DNA from: Glandiceps talaboti
Lineage: Eukaryota > Hemichordata > Enteropneusta > Spengelidae
Assembly: GCF_964340395.1 (NCBI RefSeq)
Contig: NC_135550.1
Coordinates: 2,281,501-2,345,500 of the forward strand
Direction: 5' to 3'
Length of the DNA stretch: 64,000 bases
Shown piece after piece: positions 12,701-27,700 of the stretch. Within the stretch, counting starts at the first letter, position 1. Every line of letters begins with the position of its first letter. A program made the position numbers and the translations under genes. The notes under the pieces are model-generated. The model was not told where the DNA came from, made no database searches, and was given only the letters and a program-made list of their open reading frames with translations.

Positions 12701-15700
12701 AGATTCTGAAATTGATCTTAATGTCTGTGTGTGTGGGTATCTGTTAGTTTCTGAAATTGATCTTAATGTCTGTGTGTGTGTATTACTGTTAGATTCTGAA
12801 ATTGATCATAATGTCTGTGTGTGTGTATTACTGTTAGATTCTGAAATTGATCTTAATGTCTGTGTGTGTGGGTATCTGTTAGTTTCTGAAATTGATCTTA
12901 ATATCTCTGTGTGTGGGTATCTGTTAGGTCCTGGATTTGACCTTGGTGTCAGTGTGTGCATGTGTGTATTGTTTATTAGAATCTGAAATTGATCTTCTCT
13001 CTTTGCTTGTGATTAAACACTTAACAATGTTACATTAATAGATCAATTTAAAGTTATTTTGTCTGCACAAAAATGAGAATAACAAGACTAAGGGAAGATT
13101 TTAATATCACATCTCTGTGTTTAGGCTATCAGCAAAGTTGGTAAGAAGCTGGCACAGTACTACCAGGACCCTGAATTACTTGCATCATTTGCAAAACTTG
13201 GTACTAAAGCTACATGGGGTCACAAACTAGAACAGCTTCAGGTAAGTACACAAGTTCAGTGGTACAGTACCAGGGGTCACGTAAAGTAGAATAGCTTCAG
13301 GTAAGTACACAAGTTCAGTGGTATAGTACATGGGGTCACAAAGTAGAATAGCTTCAGGTAAGTACACAAGTTCAGTGGTACAGTATCGGGGGTCACAAAC
13401 TAGCAGTTAAGTACACAATTTTAGTTCAGTGGTACTGTACCAGGGGTCACAATCTAGCTAGAATAACTTCAGGTAAGTACACAAGTTCAGGGGTACATAG
13501 TACAGTACAAAAATGTACCAGTTTTTTTCTATGAATAAATTTTGGTAGGTAGGCTGTGTAGCCCACAAGAATATAGGGGTACAAGAAGATTATACTAATT
13601 AGATAATGGTAATTAGGTGCCCATGTACATGTCCATAGGTGGAACATGGCGGGCACATATATGAAGTAACCAACTTGCTTACAAATTACCAACTTTAGCA
13701 GATTTCAGTCTCAGGCCGGAAAGTTGTTGGGCCCATAGATCAAGTTACCATCTCACTTATTTAGCAACTTTCAGACCCATGCCTGAAAGTTGTTGGGCCC
13801 ATGTATCAAGTTACCAACTTCCTTAGCAAATTTCAGTCCCATGCCGGAAAGTTGGCAGACCCATGTATCAAGTTACCAACTTCCTTAGCAAATTTCAGTC
13901 CCATGCCGGAAAGTTGGCAGACCCATGTATCAAGTTACCTGTAAGTTACCTGAACATTACCTGTAACTAACGCTGACCTTAAGTTGACCTCAAATAGTGG
14001 AACTGGGATATGATTACCATCAATGCCCTGTATTAAAATGGTGGCATTGGCTTTATTATATGAATTAGGGGGTAGCACATCATTTAACATCAATGATTGG
14101 GCTGCTCCAGTATCCCTAAGAATAACTACTGACTTGACCTCATCATGACCTGTCAGTGACCTAACCCCTGACCCTTAGAGATGAGCTTCTTGTAACTCTC
14201 TGATACAGGTTTTACCCTATCAACATTATTGACATTTCCGATACTAGTGTCTAGTCTAAGACTGGATTCTCTTCTACCAACATGGCTATTAATAGAGACA
14301 TTACTTCTACTCTTAGTATTAACTAGGGCTACCGGTTTACTGGATATCTTCTGATTTTCATCTTTCTTCAACTTGAAACACTTTGCCTTAATATGCCCTA
14401 TTTTACTGCAATAACAACTTGGCCTTTTATAACAATGAACAATGAATATTGACGACTATTTATCAGAAGGTAATAAGCATAAATATTCATTGTTCATCTA
14501 CTACTTGATGCACCAGTGGACTACTATGAGAACAATGGAGGTGAAAGAGTTTCAATTTGGTGTTTCTATGCAATCTCTCAAAATTATGTGAAGTCAAATC
14601 ATAAAATGACTCCCAAACCAAAAGTGCTGAAAGTATATTGTGAATTTCATTTACCTTTTAAAAGGTCTTACTACTCTACTCTATACCTGACAACTGTGTT
14701 TTTTCAAATTTTGTACATTGTATGTGTTGTCTGCAGATCACATTCAGAGATGCGTTTAGTAGTGACCAAACACAAGATTATCAGAACCTGTTACCCCAAA
14801 TAATACAACATGGTGATGTTGAAATGTTCAAGGATTACTGCAGGTACATTGGAATACGTGGTAATGTACACTCATGGTGTAAAACACCCTTTTAGTGGTC
14901 TGAAATGTTAGCCATAAACTGACAGGTTTCAAAAAACAGTAAGACATATTTATACCTTTTGTTAAAACATTGTTGCCAACATCTGTGTAGACAAATTACT
15001 TTTGATTTGTGCTACTGTACAGTATTATTTCAACTAGATTTAATGTATGTGATTTTTGCTCATATTAATAAAAATAAAGATAATCAAATTTGAAAGATGT
15101 ATACAAAATATTGATTTGGATTCATCTATCCTGAGTTGCAAAATTGGTCCCCAGTCTCTATAACTGAGATATTGCAAACAATTTCTCAAAACTTTAAGAC
15201 ACAAAAGTCCCAAGGATTTTTAGTAATTAAGAGAAGTGTAGACATATCTGGTGAGAAAGAACACTTGATGATGTATGTGGTGTTCACTTCAGTTGATGTA
15301 TGTGGTGTTCGTGTCAGTTGATGTATGTGGTGTTCACTTCAGTTGATGTATGTGGTGTTAAGTTGATGTATGTGGTGTTCAGTTGATGTACGTGGTGTTC
15401 ACTTCAGTTGTTGTATGTGGTGTTCATTTCAGTTGATGTACATGGTGTTCACTTCAGTTGATGTACATGGTGTTCACTTCAGTTGATGTACGTGGTGTTC
15501 ACTTCAGTTGATGTATGTGGTGTTCACTTCAGTTGATGTACGTGGTGTTCACTTCAGTTGATGTACATTGCGTTCACTTCAGTTGATGTACGTTGTGTTC
15601 AGTTGATGGATGTGGTGTTCAGTTGATGTATGTGGTGTTCACTTCAGTTGATGTATGTGGTGCTCACTTCAGTTGATGTACATGGTGCTCACTTCAGTTG

Positions 15701-18700
15701 ATGTACATGGCGTTCACTTCAGTTGATGTATGTGGTGTTTATTTCAGTATCCAGAAGGACACGCTGTAAAAGTTTGTCTATTGGAAATGAATTCTAGTAG
15801 CTACACAATTTATTGTTTGCTTTCAAACCAATCACTTAGTAGTGTAATGAGCCATAGTCCAGTTTCTCACTTTTCTAAGGTTTTGACAAACAGATCATGT
15901 AAAAAGTCACTCTAGATTAGGGAAAATAACTTTTAACTTTTCATGAAGTTTGTCAAATACATGGCAGTACAAAAAACAGCCTGGAGAATCAATTTACACA
16001 AACTTCATGAGTTCATAAACACAATCCAAAACAGAACAGTACTTGAGTTATCACTGTCATACACTATGAATTGTTGGGAAAGGAGGATTTTCAAAGTATG
16101 CTAAACTACTGAACAAATATGGCCTATGCTTCCAGCAAAAATCTGCTGTCAAATAGCACCCTATGTGGCCAAAACTACCTCTTCTTTTGTTTTATCCAAT
16201 AACTAGAATATGACATCTATGTTTACAGAGCATTCAACCTGCATGAAGAGAGTGCCCTGCTGTTGTACGTAGAGACACTTCTATTACCTCCTAGAAGTAC
16301 AGCTAAAAATGAACCACCAGCATTAGACAAGGGATTAGTTATATATGTACTAAATCATGTCAGCAATAAAGAGGCATTACAACTGAAACTGAATTTAATA
16401 CTTGATCAGGTAAGAACAAATATTTTTAAGTATTGACTTACATAAAGGATGTGATTTGTATTCCATAGGGATGTGTTAAGATACATGTAAAGTGAAAACT
16501 ATTCTGTATGGAATGTCTGGAAACAGGTATGTGTTGAGGTGCATGTAAAATGAAAATTATATTCCATATGGAATGTCTGGAAACAGGTATGTATTAAGAT
16601 ACATGTAAAGTGAAAACTGTAAGTGAATATTTTAGCGTAATAATGCCCCCTTGTTTACCATCAAATTTGACCAAGATTTTGTTTAAAATCTACTTTACCT
16701 GCTTTGTAAAGAACTATATCAGGATATACTAAAAATCTATATTTGAAATAGATATGGTAGGAGCATCTAAAAAAAACATTGTGCTGTGTCCATCTCCATT
16801 GTTAATGATGTAGACAGTGCTTTTAGCTTGCAACCTGTAACCTGTAAGCTAGTCACATTTTCCTAGATTTCACAGGTGGGTTCAGTTTCAAAACCGATAA
16901 TGTTTTTAGTACACACAAAATTGCAACTGTTACATTCTATCAACTTTCTTACAATATCTTTGAAAAAAGCGGGCACAAATTGGATGTCCAGGCTAGGCTG
17001 TGGGACTACCAATTGCATGTGCCTTTTCATGTTTATTCCTCTGTTTGATTATACTTTCAAATTGTTTTCGTTGGAAGAGGGATCAATGATAGAGAAATGA
17101 GTTCATACTAAATTTGCCAAATTTGTCAGTTGAAAATAGTTAGCAAGATCACATCTCTCAGAAGTGTTGCTTATATAATCACTTTTGCCATAACAAGAAT
17201 GCGATGCAGATGAGGAGCTATTTGTCGTCTCGTTATTGTAAGCTCTGATTAATCTCTCTATTTATAGGTTAATTTCTATGACTATGAAAGAATTGATTTC
17301 CTACTTGGTGTTATAAAGAATGACTGTCCATTATCAGAAGAAGAAGTGAAAACTGTAGATCAGGTAGGATTGCTTGTGTGTGTGTGTGGGGGGGGGGGAT
17401 GATTGGTGAATCCCACTGGGCCATGTAAATCAAGTTGAATCATATGTAGTAACTGGCAGAACTCATATTAAACAAAATTATGTTAACTTGTGACTTACAT
17501 TTGCTTTAATAGTAAATTTTAATGTTTACTATAGTTGAATGTTGTATTGGATATATTGTATACACACAAAAGTAGACCCATTACTTAGTATAGTTTTTGA
17601 GTTGTCATATTTCTGTTGTGAAAGGTGTCTGAATATGGTGGGCCAACCAGTGTCTACTTCTCCCCTTGCATTGTCCACCAAATTAAAGTATGACTGACAG
17701 ACATATCCTAAAGTGCTGTTCTACCATATTTTAATGCTCCAAAATAAATGTTTACCATATTGTGCATTTTGCAAACTGAAACAGGCCTCAATTATGGGCC
17801 ACTTGAACTAGTTTGAATTATTGCTACAATAGCACAGATATAAACCATTCATTCATTTATGATTTATTAGCCCTGATGGGGGCTTCTACGTTGGGCTCCG
17901 TTCGCCTGTACATCCATCCATCTGTCTGTCTGTCCTTCCATCCATCTGTCCATATCCACCTGTATCTCCAATATGCATGCGCCAATTCAACCAAACCTGG
18001 TACAAATGTCAGATGTTATAGAGGTTATACGCACATCACTTGGTTTTACAACCATTGCGACAAAAGTGAAATGCTGGCCATATTTGTCGTAAATAATCAC
18101 ACTTTGCCCAATAACTCTTGAAGTTTAACACATAGAGACCTCATTCAAGTGTATTCACCCATATAATCAATGACAAGCTTTCTAATGACACATTGAACTT
18201 TGACCTTGACCTTGACCTTCAGTTCAAATAGCCATATTATTGTCCAATTGTATAAATTATGGATATCTCTGATATGCATGGACTGATTTCAACAAAACCT
18301 TGTACAAATGTCAGATGCTATAGTCGGCATATACATATCACTTTGTTTTCAAAACCAATAATAATAGCAAAATAGCGGCTATATTTGTCGTAAATAATCA
18401 CACTTTAATTGCCCAATAACTCTTGAACTTTAACACATAGAGACCTCATTCAAATGTCTTCACCCATATACTGGTATATCTCTGATATGCATAAACTAAT
18501 TCCAACCAAACCTGGCAGATACTATAGCCTGCATATGCATGTCACTTCGTTTCACAACCTATACAATAACAGTCAAATGGCGGCCATATTTGTCATAAGT
18601 ATTCATATTTTACTCATTAACTCTTGAACCTTAATAGATGGAGGTAACATTCAAGTGTCTACCTCCATTTTATCAGTAATGACCTTTGTAATGAGACTTT

Positions 18701-21700
18701 GACCTTGACCTCAGTGTCCAAGGTCAGAGGACAAAATTTGTTGAAGTACATTTTGTAATTCTGTGGCAAGCACAAGCCATGTGATTTCAACTGTCTGCCT
18801 GCTCAATATCAGATACAATATTTGTTTTTAGATGACCTTTGAGTTAAGTTCAGATATTAAATTATCATAGTATGATTCATACAGACATGTAAAGTCTGTG
18901 AAGTGTGTTTGATTTTCTGTGTTGCAATCTTTAAGACAATGCTGACATAGTTGAAATTGTCCAGGATCTACACATACAGATAAAAAATAATCCCTTTTTG
19001 GTGTTGAGTGGCTGTATCTTTTTAATTGGCATAATTGCCATGACATTATTGTTGTGACAGTCCTTTTTAAACTGGAAGCCAGCAAAATACTGCACAGACT
19101 CAACAACTTGACATTGTAGTGTCAGGCTAGAGGAAAACATTCCCGTACATTTACCATTACATTACTTCAGGCCATACACACCTACCAAAATACTCAGAGT
19201 ATATTGTCACAATTTATATCTAGCCAATACTGTTTATGTCAACCCACACTCACTTTCAACATCACTTGCCAAATACACAGTCATAACTACACATATTATT
19301 ATAACAAACTTACTCCAATCAAATATCCTCAGTCCTTTCTTTAACACACACACATAGAGGTAGCTAAATGGTCCAAAATTGAACAGTTGCGGGGCAAAGT
19401 GCTAGATCTAGCACTTCGCCACTTTTTGACAAAGTGCTAGATCTAGCACTTCGCCAGTTTTCGCCAAAGTGCTAGATCTAGCACTTCGCCAGAAAACAAC
19501 GAAGTGCGGGACTGTAAACAACGAAGCGCCTCCAACGGCTTGATATAACGTGGTCGATAAATGTCACATACATGCACCATGTCAGTAGTCTGTGTACATG
19601 GTCGTGTGGCGCACGATCGACTCCAAAACTTATCTTTGGCCGATTGTAACAACGACACGATTTATCTGAAGTTTGTTAAATGTTTGCCGGGTAAAACGGC
19701 CGGTTGAAACTTCACGTTGCCGTACGTACGGTTGTGTCCCGGGGGTTGTGTGTTCTGTTACAAACATGCCTTGTCAATACCTTGGATGGACTTGCGCGAT
19801 CACAGAAACAAGTGTTATTATTTTACCCCTTTCATATACAATTGGCTAACACACGTCAATACCATCGATATTATCGACACTGTATTGTATTATGATAGAA
19901 ACATTCTGATACATATCTCGGGAAACTAGTGCCTGTGGGCGGGACTGTACTTCAGAATCTGCAATCTACTCTGTAAACAAGGACTAGCCACTCAGTATTT
20001 CTTATACCATGTCTATTTTAGAGCGGGAAAGATATATCAATCATAACGTCTTGAAATAAATTTGAAAATCACTGAAATCTTTATCCCACATTGGAGTATA
20101 ATTTCTGAGCGACCAGGAATTACATAAGGGACGATATTGAAGTTGGTGATTGTCTAGGAATGCAAAAAAATTCAGTTAACAGTAATGTGATGGTTTACTT
20201 GAGATCTGGCGAAGTCATGGATTATTTATTGTCGTTGTTTTCAGTCAAGAAGTTGGCAGTACCAAGTACATGGAATTTACAAAACAGTAGTGACGGGTTA
20301 TTTATAGATTTCTATCAAAATATTTACAGCAATGAAGGGCTGAAATTAAAATTGTTCACACGAATATGTTTTCGCACTTACGTTTCGATAGCAATATTTT
20401 TTGTCATCTATAAACGATCTGATAATACTGAAAGAAGTGAATCTATTCAATAGAAATATAGTGAACATGATATAAACTTACACCCAGACTTTATTTTCGT
20501 GTTCAACGATCAAGAAAAATCTTCGCTCTCGCATCTAGGCACACTAACCCCCCCCCCCACACACACACACACCAAGAAATTCAGTTTTCCTTTATATTAT
20601 TTCTTTGTCATGCAATGTTACAAATGTCACTGCCATTAAATCTGCAGTATGAAGTCTGTGACACACGCCGAACTAAATGTTTCTACTTCCTGAAATCTTC
20701 GAAGTTTCGACTGTGTGGTGTCATGCCGTTGTCAACTGCGGAGTACGAAACGTGGTTCCGACGAAATGACTACGTGCTATAGTTGAAGTCTGTGACGCAC
20801 GCCGAACAAAATGTTCGTAGTTTCGACTGTATATGGGAGTGCGTTATTTGACGTGACAGCTGTCAAAATGGCGGTCTGCGGTTGTTGGTAGTGGTGTCAA
20901 GCCGTTGTAAGGATTACGAAACGTGGAAGGGAAACGACCACGTGCTGTAGTTTTCGCCGCATAGAACATCGAAAAAATACAAAACTGAACGTTACTGAAA
21001 ATTACGAAGTAGAAACTTGTTTGTGCATTGGCAAAACATACGGAAAATCAAACTCTAAGGTCGTTAACACGGGAAGTAACATTTTACACTGAGAGTAATA
21101 ACATGTCCATTACCGGTATAACATGACATATTTACCGATGACCTAGCACTTTGCCACTCTTTGTTGAAGTGCTAGATCTAGCACTTCGCCACTTTTTGAC
21201 AAAGTGCTAGATCTAGCACTTCGTCAGTTTTCGCTAAAGTGCTAGATCTAGCACTTTGTCAAAAAGTGGCGAAGTGCTATAGATCTAGCACTTTGCCCCG
21301 CAACTGTTCCGATTTCGAATTCTTTGTTACATGACACATATATATACACACAAATCATACTTCCGTTTTCTATACATCACTCCTCACATATTTCAGCAAT
21401 TACATTACTAAGTACTCTAACATATCAATCTATAACTGTATTTCATGTTCAAACAATACACCACACCTTTCAATAGCACCAACAAAAATCTATTCGTTCC
21501 TACTACAACAAATCCTTTTTTGGGGGTATGTCTTCGATGAAGGCTTGTCTATAAGTTAGACAAATCTAGGATATGTCGTCGTGTCAGTGCAGTAAGATCG
21601 TATCTGCCAATACAATTGCATAGCAGATACAACCTTTCTGCAATGAGGTGATGATGTGTGTGTCTTTTAATGCTTAATTTTGCTACTAGCTACTATGTGA

Positions 21701-24700
21701 GGTAGGAGTCACTAGATCTTGGCATGCATGTGACTATTATATCTTCATTATTTTATTTCCATGAAGGGCTTGAAACTACTTGAGTACCTGACTGTGTATA
21801 CTAGATGCAGCAAAGCCTCTCAGTATGAAGTGGCATATAGATACAAGACAGAGGAAGATCAGGTATGTTTGGGAATTTGATGATTCAAGTATGGAGTGTA
21901 CATGAAATTTGATGATTCAAGTATGGAGTGTACATGAAATTTGATGATTCAAGTATGGAGTCATGAAATTTGATGATTCAAGTATGGAGTGTACATGAAA
22001 TTTGATCAATTTAAGTATGGAGTGTATGTGAAATTTGATGATTCAAGTATGGAGTGTACATGAAATTTGATGATTCAAGTATGGAGTGTACATGAAATTT
22101 GATGATTCAAGTATGGAGTGTACATGAAATTTGATGATTCAAAAATGGAGTCATGAAATTTGATGATTCAAGTATAGTGTACATGAAATTTGATGATTTA
22201 AGTATGGAGTGTATGTGAAATTTGATGATTCAAGTATGGCGTGTATGTGAAATTTGATGATTTAAGTATGGAGTGTACATGAAATTTGATGATTCAAGTA
22301 TGGAGTGTACTTGAAATTTGATGATTTAAGTATGGAGTGTACATGAAATTTGATGATTCAAGTATGGCGTGTATGTGAAATTTGATGATTTAAGTATGGA
22401 GTGTACATGAAATTTGATGCAGATTCAAGTATGGAGTGTACTTGAAATTTGATGATTCAAGTATGGAGTGTACATGAAATTTGATGATTCAAGTATGGAG
22501 TGTACATGAAATTTGATGATGAGTGCTGATGCTAACATGTTGAATTTACATGAAGAAAGGTTTATAGGAAATGTGATGCTTATAGGTGCCTAGTGATGAT
22601 AAATTTGATGTTTGTAGGTGCCAAGTGATGTGAAATTTGATGTTTGTAGGTGCCAAGTGATATGAAATTTGATGTTTGTAGGTGCCAAGTGATGTGAAAT
22701 TTGATGTTTGTAGGTGCCAAGTGATGTGAAATTTGATGTTTGTAGGTGCCAAGTGATGTGAAATTTGATGTTTGTAGGTGCCAAGTGATGTGAAATTTGA
22801 TGTTTGTAGGTGCCAAGTGATGTGAAATTTGATGTTTGTAGGTGCCAAGTGATGTGAAATGTGATGCTTATAGGTGCCAAGTGATGTGAAATATGATGTT
22901 TGTTTATTGAGTTTTCATGATGCTATGCTGAAATGATTTTGTAGGATGAGAAGTATAGCTTTGATTTAACAAGATTTTTCATCTACATTGTCCAAAATTT
23001 CTTCATTTCTCAGTTATGTTTATATTCCATTGAGAATTGTACAATTGGGTAAATGTTTTGTCATACCTCCAGATATCAAGGCTACATAAAAATAAAATTA
23101 ATAACATTTTTCATTCATGTCAAAAAGCATACCCTGAAACTATCACCACTGATCACTATGTTTAATATCATGTGTATAGATGTCACGATGAGATACTTCA
23201 CGTGGTATGTTATCATGTGCATAGTTGTCACGATGACATACTTCACGTGGTATGTTATCATGTGCATAGATGTCATGGGATACTTCACATGGTATGTTAT
23301 CATGTGCATAGTTGTCACAATGAGATACTTCACGTGGTATGTTATCATGTGCATAGTTGTCACGATGACATACTTCACGTGGTATGTTATCATGTGCATA
23401 GATGTCATGGGATACTTCACATGGTATGTTATCATGTGCATAGTTGTCACGATGAGATACTTCACATGGTATGTTATCATGTGCATAGTTGTCACGATGA
23501 CATACTTCACACGGTATGTTATCATGTGCATAGTTGTCACGACATACTTCACACGGTATGTTATCATGTGTATAGATGTCACGATGAAATAATTCACGTG
23601 GTGTGTTATCATGTGCATAGATGTCATGGGATACTTCACATGGTATGTTATCATGTGCATAGTTGTCACAATGAGATACTTCACATGGTATGTTATGTGC
23701 ACAGATGTCATGGGATACTTCACATGGTATGTTATGTGCATAGATGTCATGATGAGTTACTTCACATGGTATGTTATTTGCATAGATGTCATGGGATACT
23801 TCACACGGTATGTTATCATGTGCATAGATGTCATGGGATACTTCACATGGTATGTTATCATGTGCATAGATGTCATGATGAGTTACTTCACATGGTATGT
23901 TATGTGCATAGATGTCATGGGATACTTCACACTGTATGTTATCATGTGCATAGATGTCATGGGATACTTCACACGGTATGTTATCATGTGCATAGATGTC
24001 ATGGGATACTTCACATGGTATGTTATCATGTGCATAGATGTCACGATGAGTTACTTCACATGGTATGTTATGTGCATAGATGTCATGGGATACTTCACAC
24101 TGTATGTTATCATGTGCATAGATGTCATGGGACACTTCACACGGTATGTTATCATGTGCATAGTTGTCGCGCGCGATGAGATACTTCACATGGTATGTTA
24201 TGTGCATAGATGTCATGGGACACTTCACACGGTATGTTATCATGTGCATAGTTATCACGATGAGATACTTCACATGGTATGTTATGTGTATAGATGTCAT
24301 GGGACACTTCACATGGTATGTTATCATGTGTATAGATGTCACGATGAGATACTTCACATGGTATGTTATATGCATAGATGTCATGGGACACTTCACATGG
24401 TATGTTATCATGTGTATATATGTCACGATGAGATACTTCACATGGTATGTTATCATGTGCATAGATGTCATGGGATACTTCACATGGTGTGTTATCATGT
24501 GCATAGTTGTCACGATGAGATACTTCACATGGTATGTTATGTGCATAGATGTCATGGGACACTTCACATGGTATGTTATCATGTGCATAGTTGTCACGAT
24601 GAGATACTTCACATGGTATGTTATGTGCATAGATGTCATGGGACACTTCACATGGTATGTTATCATGTGCATAGTTGTCACGATGAGATACTTCACATGG

Positions 24701-27700
24701 TATGTTGTGCATAGATGTCATGGGATACTTCACATGGTGTGTTATCATGTGCATAGTTGTCACTATGAGATACTTCACATGGTATGTTGTCATGTGCATA
24801 GTTGCCACGATGAGATACTTCACATGGTATGTTATCATGTGTATAGATGTCACGATGAGATACTTCACATGGTATGTTATGTGCATAGATGTCATGGGAC
24901 ACTTCACATGGTATGTTATCATGTGTATAGATGTCACGATGAGATACTTCACATGGTATGTTATCATGTGCATAGATGTCATGGGATACTTCACATGGTG
25001 TGTTATCATGTGCATAGTTGTCACGATGAGATACTTCACATGGTATGTTATCATGTGCATAGTTGTCACGATGAGATACTTCACATGGTATGTTATGTGC
25101 ATAGATGTCATGGGATACTTCACATGGTATGTTGTCATGTGCATAGTTGTCACGATGAGATACTTCACATGGTATGTTGTGCATAGATGTCATGGGATAC
25201 TTCACATGGTATGTTATCATGTGCATAGTTGTCACGATGAGATACTTCACATGGTATGTTATGTGCATAGATGTCATGGGATACTTCACATGGTATGTTG
25301 TCATGTGCATAGTTGTCATAATGAGATACTTCACATGGTATGTTGTGCATAGATGTCATGGGATACTTCACATGGTATGTTGTCATGTGCATAGTTGTCA
25401 CGATGAGATACTTCACATGGTATGTTGTCATGTGTATAGATGTCACGATGAGATACTTCACATGGTATGTTGTGCATAGATGTCATGGGATACTTCACAT
25501 GGTATGTTATCATGTGCATAGTTGTCATGATGAGATACTTCACATGGTATGTTATGTGCATAGATGTCATGGGATACTTCACATGGTATGTTGTCATGTG
25601 CATAGTTGTCACGATGAGATACTTCACATGGTATGTTGTGCATAGATGTCATGGGATACTTCACATGGTATGTTGTCATGTGCATAGTTGTCACGATGAG
25701 ATACTTCACATGGTATGTTGTCATGTGCATAGTTGTCACGATGACAATCCTGTTGTCTTATTCTTGCTTTTACAAAGACAGGAAGACATTTTGTTGTTAT
25801 TATTAGTTTCAATTCTATTATTAATGGTTGTCTTCTATACTTCATACCAGCTGCTTCATGACAGTGAATCACTTCCACACTTGGCGGAAACCAAACTTCC
25901 ATTTCATCCACTTATGTATGGTAATCCTTGGAAAATAGTCAGTAAGTTGATGCTTTCACATTCAGTACTAGATGTTTATGTCAAGTTCATTACATCTTCC
26001 CGAATGTAGAATTATGGTTACATGATATTCACTCAGACACCTCCCTGTCAAAAAAATCATATACATGTTCAAGATATTGTAAACCTGGAAAATTTTGGCT
26101 AAAAAAGATTTTTTTTGCTTATTTTGTTGGAAAACAAAACATGAAAAGAAGTAAGGGAAAAAATGACTTCTTGTGTATGAACACAATGTACCAACTTGGT
26201 AATTAGTAAAAATTAGTCTTCGAAAACTCTAGTTATGAAAATATCTAGGTTTACAATAAAAATGTGCTTTATTAGCCCCCATCAGGCACTGGCCAGAGGG
26301 GGCTATAAGAACGACCCATGTCCATCCTTCCATGGACAGCTATATCTCTGACACCCATGATTCAATTACAATTTTGTGACCTTTGTGACAACATGGGACA
26401 GACATTACAGCTGATTCCACAAAATAAAGAATGATGTTTATATGTAGATGTTACTTAATTACTTCAATTGCTTTGTTTCAACATTTACTGCAATTGTTCC
26501 ACATGTTGTTTGGGTTATGACACTTTTATCGCTGAGAAATCAGTCTTGAGACACACTTGAGACACACCAGACCAGGCGGTGAACAATTATGTAAGAGTCA
26601 CCAGCATTGTCTAATAGCTGACTCCAGACATATGCAATAGGAGCACTGAACAGTTAGTATACCCCTGTATTCTCCACGTCTTTTCATTTAACTTGAGTTC
26701 CACTGTCAGAAATTATTTCGTATTTTCTCATGATCTCACAAATATTGTGAATCAATTATGATTGGAGGAAAACCAGGAATACCAACATCAATTGGTACCC
26801 ATATGTGAGAACATACATACTGAAAATATACATGGTGGGAAGATCGTACAGACAAATAGCTACCATAACTGTCAAAATCGGCAGTGTATTTTCTCTGTAA
26901 AAATTTACCGTTACCGGTGACGTTGCCAATGGAACAAGAGGACTGAAAGAACCTTAAGTACTGACTGATTGTTTTTACAGTTCATTGAATTTAACAAGAA
27001 GACAAAACCAAGTATATATCTGTATTGTATGAGGCCAGGAAAAATAAAAAAGCTGTTCAACGGGCCCGACCTACCCACATTTGGGGCATTTCAATTTTTT
27101 TTTTATTTGATTTTTTTTTTTTTTTTTTTTTTTGATGATTGGCAATATATCCTCATGCGGGCTTCACATGTTAGTAAAATTTACACTTTGTTTCAAAATT
27201 AAGGTGATTTATTTATATTTTCTGAATGATACAAGTCACCATATGCATTTGAGTCAATTCCAAATTATATAATCTTGCTGTATACTGTGGCTCTGACGAT
27301 GCATACAAGAGATTTGAATTGAGATTAAACTAAGCTGTTGCATCAAGGAGCAAATATTTATGACTATGGGAAGGGGGTTGAGTAGTCTTTGGGCTGTCAA
27401 CATGCTGATAGTCTGAAAGTTTTGAAATGTTTTGCCCTTTATTCATGATTTTTTGGAACCAAAATAAACTTCAGAAGTCAGTTACCAAGTGCACATCTGC
27501 AAGATATCTTTCAATCTGCTTTGTTACAACAAAATACAAATGTACACTTCATAGCCATATATGTACTGCATAGTATAATTGTCTCAATTCTAGTATTTTG
27601 ATACCATATTCAAGTACTGTAAGACTTTAAATTATGTCTATGGTTTGATAAATGTATGCCTCTAAATGGCCTCCTACATTGTCCTTATTTTCAAAAAGGT

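Noticed and set aside
20160-20453. 97-codon ORF inside the palindromic TIR element as a transposase piece
   Set aside because: No catalytic motif or recognisable similarity, and AT-rich chance ORFs of this size are common here.
23143-24714. Overlapping 300-517-codon ORFs on both strands
   Set aside because: Products of 39/42/45-bp units; they shift frames with neighbouring arrays and encode only Cys/His/Met-rich repeats.
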